This document shows, in pieces, positions 17,882 through 25,279 of a stretch of 55,634 nucleotides of DNA. The DNA lies in the NCBI GenBank assembly GCA_958426775.1, contig CATZZP010000015.1, positions 1 to 55,634 on the forward strand, in the 5' to 3' direction. The notes under the pieces were generated by a model. That model was not told where the DNA came from and did not search any database. It saw nothing but the letters and a program-made list of their open reading frames with translations. The translations under genes and the position numbers were made by a program. The first letter of the stretch is position 1. Every line of letters starts with the position of its first letter. The stretch is from an uncultured Bacillota bacterium. Lineage in GTDB: Bacteria > Bacillota > Clostridia > Lachnospirales > CAG-274.

Positions 17882-19354
17882 TTAAAGTGTTACACCGTTT
17901 TTGAAAATAGCAATTTCCCTATAGCCGTTAATTTCATTTTTAGTTTTTACCTTGTCAGAGGCAACATCTAAAATATACTTGAAAAATTCCTCAGCATAGG
18001 AATCCATTTCCTTATCCTCAATAAGTCTGCCTGCATTCCAGTCAATCCAGTTAGGCTTTCTTGTAGCAAGGTCTGTATTTGTAGCAATCTTAACGGTAGG
18101 TACAGGTGAGCCTACGGGAGTACCTCTGCCTGTTGAGAAAAGGATAATATGACAACCGCTTGCCATCATACCGCTGATTGCAACAATATCGTTACCCGGA
18201 CCCTGTAATAAGCTAAGACCGTCAGCAGTAGCCTTTTCACCATAGAGGAGAACACCCTTAACATCAGAAGTACCGCCCTTTTGTGTACAGCCAAGGGATT
18301 TATCCTCAAGGGTGGTGATACCGCCCTTTTTGTTACCAGGTGATGGATTTTCACCTACAGGCTCGCCGTGGCTTATAAAGTATTCCTTAAAGTTGTTTAC
18401 AAGGTCAACCGTCTGGTCAAAAAGCTCCCTGTTTTCACACCTGTCCATAAGGATAGTTTCAGCACCGAACATTTCAGGCACTTCCGAAAGCACTGTTTTA
18501 CCGCCGTTAGCAACTATAATATCGGAGATACGACCGATAAGAGGGTTAGCCGTAATACCGCTTAAGCCGTCAGAGCCGCCGCACTTAAGACCGATTACAA
18601 GCTTGCTTGCAGGTACCTCCTCCTGCTTAAACTGTGAAGCATATTCAACAAGCTCGCCGATAACGTCAACAGCCTCGGTAATTTCATCGTTATGCTCCTG
18701 ACAGATGAAGAATTTAACTCTTTCCTCATCATAGTCGCCGAGGATTTTCTTAAACTCGTTTACATTGTTGTTTTCACAGCCAAGGCTTAACACAAGCACA
18801 CCTGCGGCATTTGGATGTCTTACCATACCTGCAAGGAGTTTTTGGGTGTTCTCGTGGTCCTCGCCTAACTGTGAACAACCGTATGGATGAACAAAGTTAT
18901 AGATACCGTCCACCTTGTCGCCGTATTTAGCTCTTGCGGCTTCAACAATAGCGTTAGATACACCGTTTACACAGCCTACTGTGTTTACAACCCAGATTTC
19001 GTTACGGATACCAACCTCGCCGTTCTTTCTCACATAGCCCATAAAGGTTTCGTTTCTTGTAACAGGGATAGGGTTAAGCTTTGGATTGTAGGTATACTCA
19101 AGAGTAGAGCTAAGGTTAGTCTTTACATTATGAGAGTGTGCCCATTGTCCCGGCTCAATGGTAGTTGTAGCATGACCTATAGGATAGCCGTACTTAATTA
19201 CGTTTTCACCCTGTGGAATTTGTACAATAGCCATTTTATGACCTCTTGCAATATCCTCAACAGCGGTAACACCGCAAATGCTTTCGCCTGCCTTAATATC
19301 ATCAATAGCTACAATAACATTGTCGTTAGGATTAATTTTAATATACTTTTCCAT
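17882..19354 (-). CDS. uxaA: Altronate dehydratase
   Basis: Dehydrates D-altronate to 2-keto-3-deoxygluconate, the third step of galacturonate catabolism. The 490-residue protein fuses an N-terminal SAF domain (about 1-95) to the UxaA/GarD-type catalytic region, with motifs VRKNGEVGIRNEIWV, HPYGCSQLGEDH and LKCGGSDGLSG. The enzyme class is iron-dependent in characterised members. It lies between uxaB and uxaC on the minus strand. KDG kinase and aldolase genes needed next are not in this window. Confidence 0.94.
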   Translation of the reverse strand: MEKYIKINPNDNVIVAIDDIKAGESICGVTAVEDIARGHKMAIVQIPQGENVIKYGYPIGHATTTIEPGQWAHSHNVKTNLSSTLEYTYNPKLNPIPVTRNETFMGYVRKNGEVGIRNEIWVVNTVGCVNGVSNAIVEAARAKYGDKVDGIYNFVHPYGCSQLGEDHENTQKLLAGMVRHPNAAGVLVLSLGCENNNVNEFKKILGDYDEERVKFFICQEHNDEITEAVDVIGELVEYASQFKQEEVPASKLVIGLKCGGSDGLSGITANPLIGRISDIIVANGGKTVLSEVPEMFGAETILMDRCENRELFDQTVDLVNNFKEYFISHGEPVGENPSPGNKKGGITTLEDKSLGCTQKGGTSDVKGVLLYGEKATADGLSLLQGPGNDIVAISGMMASGCHIILFSTGRGTPVGSPVPTVKIATNTDLATRKPNWIDWNAGRLIEDKEMDSYAEEFFKYILDVASDKVKTKNEINGYREIAIFKNGVTL

Positions 19355-19376
19355 AAATTCCTCCGTATATAGGGGT

Positions 19377-19403
19377 ACACACCCATATGGACTATGGGTG
19401 TGT
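19377..19403 (-). other. Intercistronic hairpin between uxaB and uxaA
   Basis: ACACACCCATA (19377-19387) pairs perfectly with TATGGGTGTGT (19393-19403), an 11-bp stem with a 5-nt loop. No T run follows in the reading direction, so it is not a standard terminator. An RNA-stability or processing element that sets relative expression is more likely. Confidence 0.6.
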
Positions 19404-19428
19404 TTAATATTGTCAATTAATTTTGATT

Positions 19429-20973
19429 TTATGCAAGAACCTTCTTAATTTCTGCTAATATACCGTCGTTAAGAATGTTGTAAAGGTGGTCCGTAACAAC
19501 CTCAGGGAAGTTACCCAGCTCTGTATTAAGGTCAGCACCAAGCCAGAAGTCCTTGTTACCGCAAACCTTCTTAACAAGTTCTGCAACAGCAGCCTTATCA
19601 GATGTATCAACACCTGTCCAAGCGTCCTTGTAAAATTCAAGTACAGCAGGACTGTCCTTTACAGGATACTCGTCATTACCTCTGTGACCGATTAAAGCAC
19701 CGTCCTTAATTTCTGTACCGCGGTAGAATGCAAGATATGCGGCAAATGAGAAGGTAAGAATTTTAGGAAGAGCCTTATTCTGTGCATAATACTCCTGAAT
19801 TGTGTGAAGTACTCTCGCCTCAAACTTAGAGGTTGAGTTAAGAGAAATATCAAGAAGCTTGTGGTCAATAAATGGGTTTTTAAATCTGTCAAATACAGCA
19901 TCAGCAAAGCCCTTTAAGTCATCATGAGTAAGCTCCTCGCTTGTAATAGCAGGAATAATTTCGTTATTTAAAGCATCCTCAAGGTATTTGTAGAAAAGGT
20001 CATCATTCATTACATCACGAACAATGTCATAGCCTGCAAGGTATGCACCTAAAACAGAACAGGTGTGAGCACCGTTAAGTATTCTAACCTTACGCTTCTT
20101 ATAAGGCTTAACATCAGGAGTAAAGATAACCTTTAAGCCTGCCTTAGGGAAAGGAAGCTCCTTTTCAAGCTCAGCAGGACCCTCAATAACCCAGGTATGG
20201 AAAATTTCTGAGGTATCAATAGCGTTATCCTCGTAGCCAAACTCCTCGCAAAGCTCCTTAGCCTCGTTACGTGGATAGCCTGTAACAATTCTGTCAACAA
20301 GTGTGCTTGTAAATACACAGGCTGTTTCAATCCAGTCGATAAAGTCAGCACCTAACTTCCAGTTTTCGGCATGCTGTAAAACGTACTTCTTAAGAGTCTT
20401 ACCGTTGTCATCAATAAGCTCACAAGGAATGAAAACAAGACCCTTGCTCTTGTCACCGTCAAATGCCTTAAATCTTAAGTATAAGAAGTTAGCAACCTTA
20501 GCAGGGAAAGAATCCTGAGGCTCGTTTGTAACCATTTCCTCTTCCTTCCATGAGATACCTGCTTCGGTTGTGTTAGAAACAACAAATCTTAACTCGGGAT
20601 TTTTAGCACACTCATTGTAGGTGTCAAGGTCAACATAAGGGTTAATACATCTGTTTACACAAGTGATAAGTCTTTTAGCCGCAACCTTTTCACCGTTTTC
20701 ACGACCTCTTGCAATAAGAGTGTAAAGACCCTCCTGCTCGTTAAGAATATTTCTTAAAAAATCACCGCCGGGGATAGGCTGAATAAGAGTAATACCACCC
20801 TCAAATAAGCCCTGTGCGTTTATCTCATCAAACATATAATCAACGAATGCACGAAGGAAGTTACCCTCGCCAAACTGAATTACCTTTTCGGGTAATTTAG
20901 CTTTAGTGCCGATTTTTAAGTCATCATTAAACTTAAAACCGTTAGATAAAAGTTGTCTGTTAAGTTTTTCCAT
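19429..20973 (-). CDS. uxaB: Tagaturonate reductase
   Basis: Reduces D-tagaturonate to D-altronate with NADH, the second step of galacturonate catabolism. The 514-residue protein belongs to the mannitol dehydrogenase family: an N-terminal Rossmann domain with VIQFGEGNFLRAFVDYM (about 31-47) and a C-terminal helical domain containing KKRKVRILNGAHT, where this family has its catalytic lysine/asparagine block. Length suits UxaB better than mannitol dehydrogenase, and context with uxaA and uxaC settles it. It is the first gene of the operon, with GGAGG before the ATG and a promoter at 21016-21044. Confidence 0.93.
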   Translation of the reverse strand: MEKLNRQLLSNGFKFNDDLKIGTKAKLPEKVIQFGEGNFLRAFVDYMFDEINAQGLFEGGITLIQPIPGGDFLRNILNEQEGLYTLIARGRENGEKVAAKRLITCVNRCINPYVDLDTYNECAKNPELRFVVSNTTEAGISWKEEEMVTNEPQDSFPAKVANFLYLRFKAFDGDKSKGLVFIPCELIDDNGKTLKKYVLQHAENWKLGADFIDWIETACVFTSTLVDRIVTGYPRNEAKELCEEFGYEDNAIDTSEIFHTWVIEGPAELEKELPFPKAGLKVIFTPDVKPYKKRKVRILNGAHTCSVLGAYLAGYDIVRDVMNDDLFYKYLEDALNNEIIPAITSEELTHDDLKGFADAVFDRFKNPFIDHKLLDISLNSTSKFEARVLHTIQEYYAQNKALPKILTFSFAAYLAFYRGTEIKDGALIGHRGNDEYPVKDSPAVLEFYKDAWTGVDTSDKAAVAELVKKVCGNKDFWLGADLNTELGNFPEVVTDHLYNILNDGILAEIKKVLA

Positions 20974-21006
20974 GGGATATTTACCTCCATATTAAAATTA
21001 ATTTTG

Positions 21007-21069
21007 TTTACTTTAATGATACTATAATCTAAGTTAAAAATCAATATCTTTATACCATATTAAAGTAAA
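21007..21069 (-). promoter_or_regulatory. uxaBAC promoter flanked by two operator arms
   Basis: On the minus strand, TTGATT (21039-21044), a 17-bp spacer and TATCAT (21016-21021) form the promoter. Two perfect 11-bp inverted arms flank it: TTTACTTTAAT at 21007-21017, over the -10/start site, and ATTAAAGTAAA at 21059-21069, upstream of -35. The arm centres are 52 bp apart, close to five helical turns, which would let a bound repressor bridge across the promoter. The regulator is not encoded nearby. Confidence 0.75.
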
Positions 21070-21077
21070 TTTTCGTC

Positions 21078-21105
21078 AAAAAAGGGCGACTGAATTAGTC
21101 GCCCT
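21078..21105 (-). terminator. Terminator of the gltA unit
   Basis: AGGGCGACT (21083-21091) pairs perfectly with AGTCGCCCT (21097-21105). Read on the minus strand it is followed by six Ts. It ends the aminotransferase-gltA transcript just before the uxa promoter. Confidence 0.88.
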
Positions 21106-21113
21106 TTATACTG

Positions 21114-22418
21114 TTATAACTCTAAAAGTTTAACTGCATCAACGTAGGAAGCAATACCCTCAACTACCTTTTTAGCCTCTTTCATAGCAAGTACAACTGT
21201 TGCGGGCTGATGTACAACGTCACCACCTGCAAACACACCCTTCAGGGTTGTCATACCGTATGGCTTCTGCTTTGTAATAACGTAGCCGTTATCACTTACC
21301 TCTATACCTTTTGTAGTGGAAATAATAAGCTTAGCAGGCTTTGAGCCGATTGCTACAAGGACCTTGTTGCAAGGCACAATAAGCTCTGTGCCGTTAGCAT
21401 TGACTTTAAGACCTTTAAGCACACCGTCCTCACCGATATATGCAACAGGTGAGGTATTCCACATAAATTTTACACCGTCAGCTACAGCACCCTCATATTC
21501 AACCTGTGCAGCGGAGATAGTCTCAAACTCACCTCTGTAAACAACCGTAACGGATTTGGCACCCATACGAAGTGCTGTACGTGAAGCGTCCATCGCAACG
21601 TTACCTGCACCTATTACAAGTACGTTATCGTTCTCGGCTACAGGTACTTCGCTACGGTCAAGGCTGCCGTTTTTGTGCAGTGCTACCATACGCAGGAAGT
21701 AGTGGGACTGAAGCACACCCGTAAGCTCCTTGCCGGGTATATTAAGCTCCTTTGAAATAGCTGTACCCGTACCTATAAAGATAGCGTCATAGCCACGCTC
21801 AAAAAGCTGGTCTATTGTAATGTCCCTACCTACAAAGGTGTTGCAGGTGTAGTTTACACCAAGCTCTGCAATATGCTTAGTTTCTCTGCGGACAACATCC
21901 TTGGGCAGTCTGAATTCGGGGATACCGTAAAGAAGAACGCCGCCCGGCTCCTCCTCGCCCTCAAATACGGTTACATTAAAGCCCATACGTGCAAGGTCAC
22001 CTGCAACGGTAAGACCTGCAGGACCTGAACCGATAACAGCTACACTGCCTCTTGTCTTAGGCGGTATATTTTCTTTTGTAAGACCCATATCTGCATCAAA
22101 ATCGGCTATAAACTGCTCAAGCTTGCCTATTCTTATAGGCTTGCCCTTGTTGCCCAGCACGCAATGCCCCTCGCACTGGGTTTCGTGAGGGCAAACACGT
22201 CCGCAAACAGCTGGCAGATTGGTTTTTTGTGCAAGTATATTTCTTGCTTCGCCTAAATTACCCTTTGAAAGCTCATGTATAAAGTCGGGTATTTCATTTT
22301 CAATAGGACAGCCTGTACGGCACATAGGTTTTTTACAATGTAAACAGCGTTGAGCCTCGGCTATAGCCTCTTTCATTGTAAACGGACGGCTGTCGTAGTT
22401 TTCGTTCTGAGTAGTCAT
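21114..22418 (-). CDS. gltA: NADPH glutamate synthase-type flavoprotein (GltA/GltD)
   Basis: A 434-residue flavoprotein of the glutamate synthase small-subunit family. Four-cysteine groups for iron-sulfur clusters lie near the N terminus (CLHCKKPMCRTGCP and CGRVCPHETQCEGHC). They are followed by an FAD-binding loop (VIGSGPAGLTVAGDLA) and an NAD(P)-binding loop (VIGAGNVAMDASRTA). In Clostridia such stand-alone proteins are called GltA; the same fold is the large subunit of NfnAB, but no nfnA partner is adjacent. A TTG at 22442 would add eight residues but would place the AAAGGGGG ribosome binding site inside the gene, so I start at ATG 22418. It is 13 bp downstream of the aminotransferase gene, making a two-gene operon. 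Family is certain; the exact electron acceptor is not. Confidence 0.82.
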   Translation of the reverse strand: MTTQNENYDSRPFTMKEAIAEAQRCLHCKKPMCRTGCPIENEIPDFIHELSKGNLGEARNILAQKTNLPAVCGRVCPHETQCEGHCVLGNKGKPIRIGKLEQFIADFDADMGLTKENIPPKTRGSVAVIGSGPAGLTVAGDLARMGFNVTVFEGEEEPGGVLLYGIPEFRLPKDVVRRETKHIAELGVNYTCNTFVGRDITIDQLFERGYDAIFIGTGTAISKELNIPGKELTGVLQSHYFLRMVALHKNGSLDRSEVPVAENDNVLVIGAGNVAMDASRTALRMGAKSVTVVYRGEFETISAAQVEYEGAVADGVKFMWNTSPVAYIGEDGVLKGLKVNANGTELIVPCNKVLVAIGSKPAKLIISTTKGIEVSDNGYVITKQKPYGMTTLKGVFAGGDVVHQPATVVLAMKEAKKVVEGIASYVDAVKLLEL

Positions 22419-22431
22419 CAATAAACCCCCT

Positions 22432-23526
22432 TTAATATTCAATTATATTTTTAAGCTCATTTAAGAGCATATTGTTTTGTTCGGGCAGTTGTATACAAAA
22501 GCGTACATAATGTCCGTCAAGGTAAGGGAATGAGGAGCAATCCCTCACTAAAAGCTTTTTTTGTATCAGCCGATTAAAGATGTAATCTGCTGTAATATCA
22601 TCTCTTACAAGCTTAAAGAGAAAAAAGTTTGACTCCGTTTCATAAAGCTTAATGTTTTTCCACTTAGAAAGCTCTGCTTTTATTTTGTTTCGTTCCGATA
22701 TTACAAGCTGTCTTGTTTTGGTAATAAAGTCCGTGTCGGTAAACATAACACAGCCTGCAAGCTCTGCATAGCTGTTTACGGACCAAGGGTCCTTATAATC
22801 TGCAGCTCTTTTTCTTAAGGCACTGTCAGAGCAGGCACTGTAGCCAAGCCTTAAACCTGGACAGGAGAAAAATTTAGATGTACCCCTTATTATAAACAGA
22901 TTGCTGTATTTATATGTAAGAGGCATAGCTGAAACAGATCTCACATCATCAGCAAATTCAATATAGGTTTCGTCTATCATAAGGTATGCACCGTGTACCT
23001 TTAAGCAGTCCAGAAGCTCTGTAAGCCTTTGTGCCGTTACAAAGCTGCCTGTAGGATTGTTTGGGTTACAAAGCACAACTAAATCGGTGTTATCTGTAAT
23101 AAGTCCTTTAAGTCTTTCTATATTAAGCACAAAGTCCTCTTCCTCAAGGAGAGGGAAAAGTGTTGCCTTACCCCCTACAAGCTCTATTTCTCTCTGATAT
23201 TCGGAGTAGGCAGGGGATATAATTATGCTTTCCTTTGGTGCAAGTGTCTTTATATAAGTAGAGATTAGCTCTGTTGAGCCATTACCTACAATAATGCTGT
23301 CTATATCCGCTCCCGTGTAGGAGGCTATAGCCTCTCTCAGCTTTAAATAGCTTACATCGGGATAGTCGCAAATTGCACTTAAATTGTCCCTGACAGCTGT
23401 CTTTACAGTATCAGGCAAGCCTAAGGGGTTAACGTTACCGCTGAAATTAATAATTTCCTCCTTAGGTATATTGTACTGACGGGAGATTATATCAAGGTCA
23501 CCGCCATGCACCTGTGTGTTGCTCAT
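22432..23526 (-). CDS. PLP aminotransferase, CobD/HisC-like
   Basis: A 364-residue fold-type-I PLP enzyme. The N-terminal HGGD...NFSGNVNPLG pattern and length resemble threonine-phosphate decarboxylase (CobD). NPNNPTGS, IDETYIEF and the RGTSKFFSCPGLRLGY segment, whose lysine would bind PLP, are also shared with histidinol-phosphate aminotransferase (HisC). No cobalamin or histidine genes are adjacent, so the substrate stays open; an amino-group transfer feeding or using glutamate would suit the neighbouring gltA. The ATG at 23526 has AAAGGGAG 7 bp upstream; longer frames lack a site. It diverges from the mreB-like gene. Confidence 0.8.
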   Translation of the reverse strand: MSNTQVHGGDLDIISRQYNIPKEEIINFSGNVNPLGLPDTVKTAVRDNLSAICDYPDVSYLKLREAIASYTGADIDSIIVGNGSTELISTYIKTLAPKESIIISPAYSEYQREIELVGGKATLFPLLEEEDFVLNIERLKGLITDNTDLVVLCNPNNPTGSFVTAQRLTELLDCLKVHGAYLMIDETYIEFADDVRSVSAMPLTYKYSNLFIIRGTSKFFSCPGLRLGYSACSDSALRKRAADYKDPWSVNSYAELAGCVMFTDTDFITKTRQLVISERNKIKAELSKWKNIKLYETESNFFLFKLVRDDITADYIFNRLIQKKLLVRDCSSFPYLDGHYVRFCIQLPEQNNMLLNELKNIIEY

Positions 23527-23559
23527 AGTATTACTCCCTTTATATATATTCATAAATCT

Positions 23560-23588
23560 ATAGTAAATTAAAATCATCAATATTTCAA
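23560..23588 (-). promoter_or_regulatory. Promoter of the aminotransferase-gltA unit
   Basis: Minus strand: TTGAAA (23583-23588), 17-bp spacer, TACTAT (23560-23565). It is back to back with the mreB-like promoter at 23609. Confidence 0.5.
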
Positions 23589-23608
23589 GTTATTTTCAAA
23601 AAAATATG

Positions 23609-23637
23609 TTGGAATTTTTTTATAGCTGTGTTATAAT
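23609..23637 (+). promoter_or_regulatory. Promoter of the mreB-like gene
   Basis: TTGGAA (23609-23614), a 17-bp spacer and a perfect TATAAT (23632-23637), 48 bp before the start codon. Confidence 0.7.
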
Positions 23638-23684
23638 CAGTGGTATATGTTATGAAAGGATATTAAATTAAAGGAGTTTTGCAT

Positions 23685-24827
23685 ATGTTTCTCGGGTCGG
23701 ATATAGGTATAGATTTAGGTACTGCAAGTGTGCTTGTTTATGTAAAGGGACAGGGCATTGTTTTGCAGGAGCCCTCGGTTGTAGCTATTGAAAAAAATAC
23801 AAATACAATTTTAGCTGTTGGTGAGGAGGCAAGGCGTATGCTTGGCCGTACACCCGGTAATATTGTTGCTATAAGACCGCTCAGGGAGGGTGTTATTTCT
23901 GACTTTGAAATTACCGAGCGTATGATAAGGTACTTTGTTGAAAAGGTTGTAGGCAAGCATACCTTTCGTCGTCCAAGGATAGCTGTTTGTATACCAAGTA
24001 AGATTACTGAGGTTGAAAGACGAGCTATTGAGGATGCTACACGCAGTGCAGGTGCAAGACAGGTATATCTTATTGAGGAGCCTATTGCGGCGGCTATCGG
24101 TGCAGGTATAGATATTTCACGTGCCTGCGGTAGTATGGTAGTTGATATTGGCGGCGGTACAACCGATGTTGCGGTTATATCATTAGGCGGTAATGTTGTA
24201 AGCCACTCCCTCAAGGTGGCGGGTGATAACTTTGACGAGGCTATTGTAAGATATATGCGTAAAAAGCACAATGTGCTTATCGGTGAGAGAACAGCAGAAG
24301 CTTTAAAGATAAATATAGGCACTGCCTATAAGGGAACGGCAGAGGTAACAATGGACGTAAGAGGTCGTAACCTTGTATCAGGCTTACCTATGAATATTAC
24401 TGTTTCTTCTGATGAAATGTATGAGGCATTACATGAGTCTGTAGAGGCTATTGTAGAGGCCGTACACTCCGTACTTGAACAGACACCTCCTGAATTGGCG
24501 GCAGATATTTCTGACAGAGGTATTGTTATGACAGGCGGCGGCTCTCTCCTTTACGGCCTTGATAAAATAATTAAGGAAAAAACAGGCATTAACGCCGTAC
24601 TTGCTGATGATGCAGTATCCTGTGTTGCCATAGGTACAGGCAGATATGTTGAATATGAAACAGCAGAAAACAGTGAAAAAGGTCCTTGGTTTTTCAACTG
24701 GGGAAAAGGTAAGCTGACAGACAATAACAGAAGCAACAACCGCAGGAAAAAATCCGGCAGAAGAACAGGCAGAAGTACGGAAAGAAGTTCTGAAAGACGT
24801 CAGGAAAGAAATAGGGTTGACAAATAA
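23685..24827 (+). CDS. MreB-family actin homologue with Arg-rich tail
   Basis: A cytoskeletal ATPase that organises cell-wall synthesis at the membrane (MreB/Mbl/MreBH family). The actin-fold core (about 1-330) shows the phosphate-1 motif GSDIGIDLGTASVLVY, RPLREGVISDF, the phosphate-2 motif VVDIGGGTTDVAVIS, and MTGGGSLL of the adenosine motif. Residues 335-380 form an extra tail with a PWFFNW patch followed by a Ser/Arg/Lys-rich run, which typical MreB proteins lack. ATG 23685 has AAGGAG 8 bp upstream; the TTG two codons earlier does not. mreC and mreD are not downstream, so this is likely an Mbl- or MreBH-like stand-alone paralogue. Confidence 0.88.
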   Translation: MFLGSDIGIDLGTASVLVYVKGQGIVLQEPSVVAIEKNTNTILAVGEEARRMLGRTPGNIVAIRPLREGVISDFEITERMIRYFVEKVVGKHTFRRPRIAVCIPSKITEVERRAIEDATRSAGARQVYLIEEPIAAAIGAGIDISRACGSMVVDIGGGTTDVAVISLGGNVVSHSLKVAGDNFDEAIVRYMRKKHNVLIGERTAEALKINIGTAYKGTAEVTMDVRGRNLVSGLPMNITVSSDEMYEALHESVEAIVEAVHSVLEQTPPELAADISDRGIVMTGGGSLLYGLDKIIKEKTGINAVLADDAVSCVAIGTGRYVEYETAENSEKGPWFFNWGKGKLTDNNRSNNRRKKSGRRTGRSTERSSERRQERNRVDK

Positions 24828-24847
24828 AACAACATAATATATAATGA

Positions 24848-24901
24848 ATATATGAACAATGAAGCATACGTTGTTCATATATTTTTAAAGTTGATATGAA
24901 C
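24848..24901 (+). promoter_or_regulatory. Three ATATGAAC boxes before arsR; first pair also a terminator
   Basis: ATATGAAC occurs at 24850-24857 (+), 24873-24880 (inverted) and 24894-24901 (+), with centres 23 and 21 bp apart. They resemble ArsR/SmtB operator half sites (ATATGAAC...GTTCATAT). The first two are part of a 12-bp perfect hairpin (24848-24859 with 24871-24882) followed by Ts, which can also terminate the mreB-like transcript. The arsR promoter itself is not clear; the region around 24891-24934 has only weak boxes. Confidence 0.6.
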
Positions 24902-24953
24902 AGTTGCACATATGAGCGTTATAAGCGTTATAAGCGAGAAAGGGGATTTTAAT

Positions 24954-25277
24954 ATGGATAATAAAAAAATACTTTCGGATGAAATGAGCTATGATTTAGC
25001 CGATTTTTTTAAGGTTTTTGGTGATGCTACCAGAATAAAAATACTTTATGCCCTTTATAAATACGGCGAAATGAATGTAAGCGATATGGTGGAGGTGGTT
25101 GATATGACACAATCTGCCATATCTCATCAGCTCAGACTTTTAAGGCAAAATGATATAGTCAAGTTTAAAAAGGACGGAAAGGCTGTTATTTATTCTTTAG
25201 ATGATGAACATGTGTCAATTTTGCTTGAAAAGGGTATAGAGCATATTATCCATAAAAATGGTTATGAGGAGATGTAA
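24954..25277 (+). CDS. ArsR/SmtB-family zinc-responsive repressor
   Basis: A 107-residue winged-helix repressor of the CzrA/SmtB type that releases its operator when metal binds. The helix-turn-helix is near 41-66 (NVSDMVEVVDMTQSAISHQL). The C-terminal helix has D84, H86, H97 and H100, matching the alpha-5 DxHx10HxxH zinc/cobalt site of SmtB and CzrA. The N-terminal and alpha-3 cysteines of lead/cadmium sensors are absent, so zinc is the best guess. ATG 24954 has AAAGGGG upstream; an in-frame ATG at 24912 lacks a site. The P1B ATPase gene starts 2 bp after the stop, so the two form an autoregulated export operon. Confidence 0.9.
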   Translation: MDNKKILSDEMSYDLADFFKVFGDATRIKILYALYKYGEMNVSDMVEVVDMTQSAISHQLRLLRQNDIVKFKKDGKAVIYSLDDEHVSILLEKGIEHIIHKNGYEEM

Positions 25278-25279
25278 CT

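Noticed and set aside
18887..19372. 161-residue antisense frame over uxaA
   Set aside because: Same reason: shadow of a full-length conserved gene.
21114..22418. NfnB (transhydrogenase large subunit)
   Set aside because: The fold fits, but no nfnA gene is next to it; a stand-alone GltA-type name is safer.
24848..24882. Pure terminator reading of the hairpin before arsR
   Set aside because: The same arms recur as an ATATGAAC box at 24894, which a plain terminator would not explain, so a dual role is kept.
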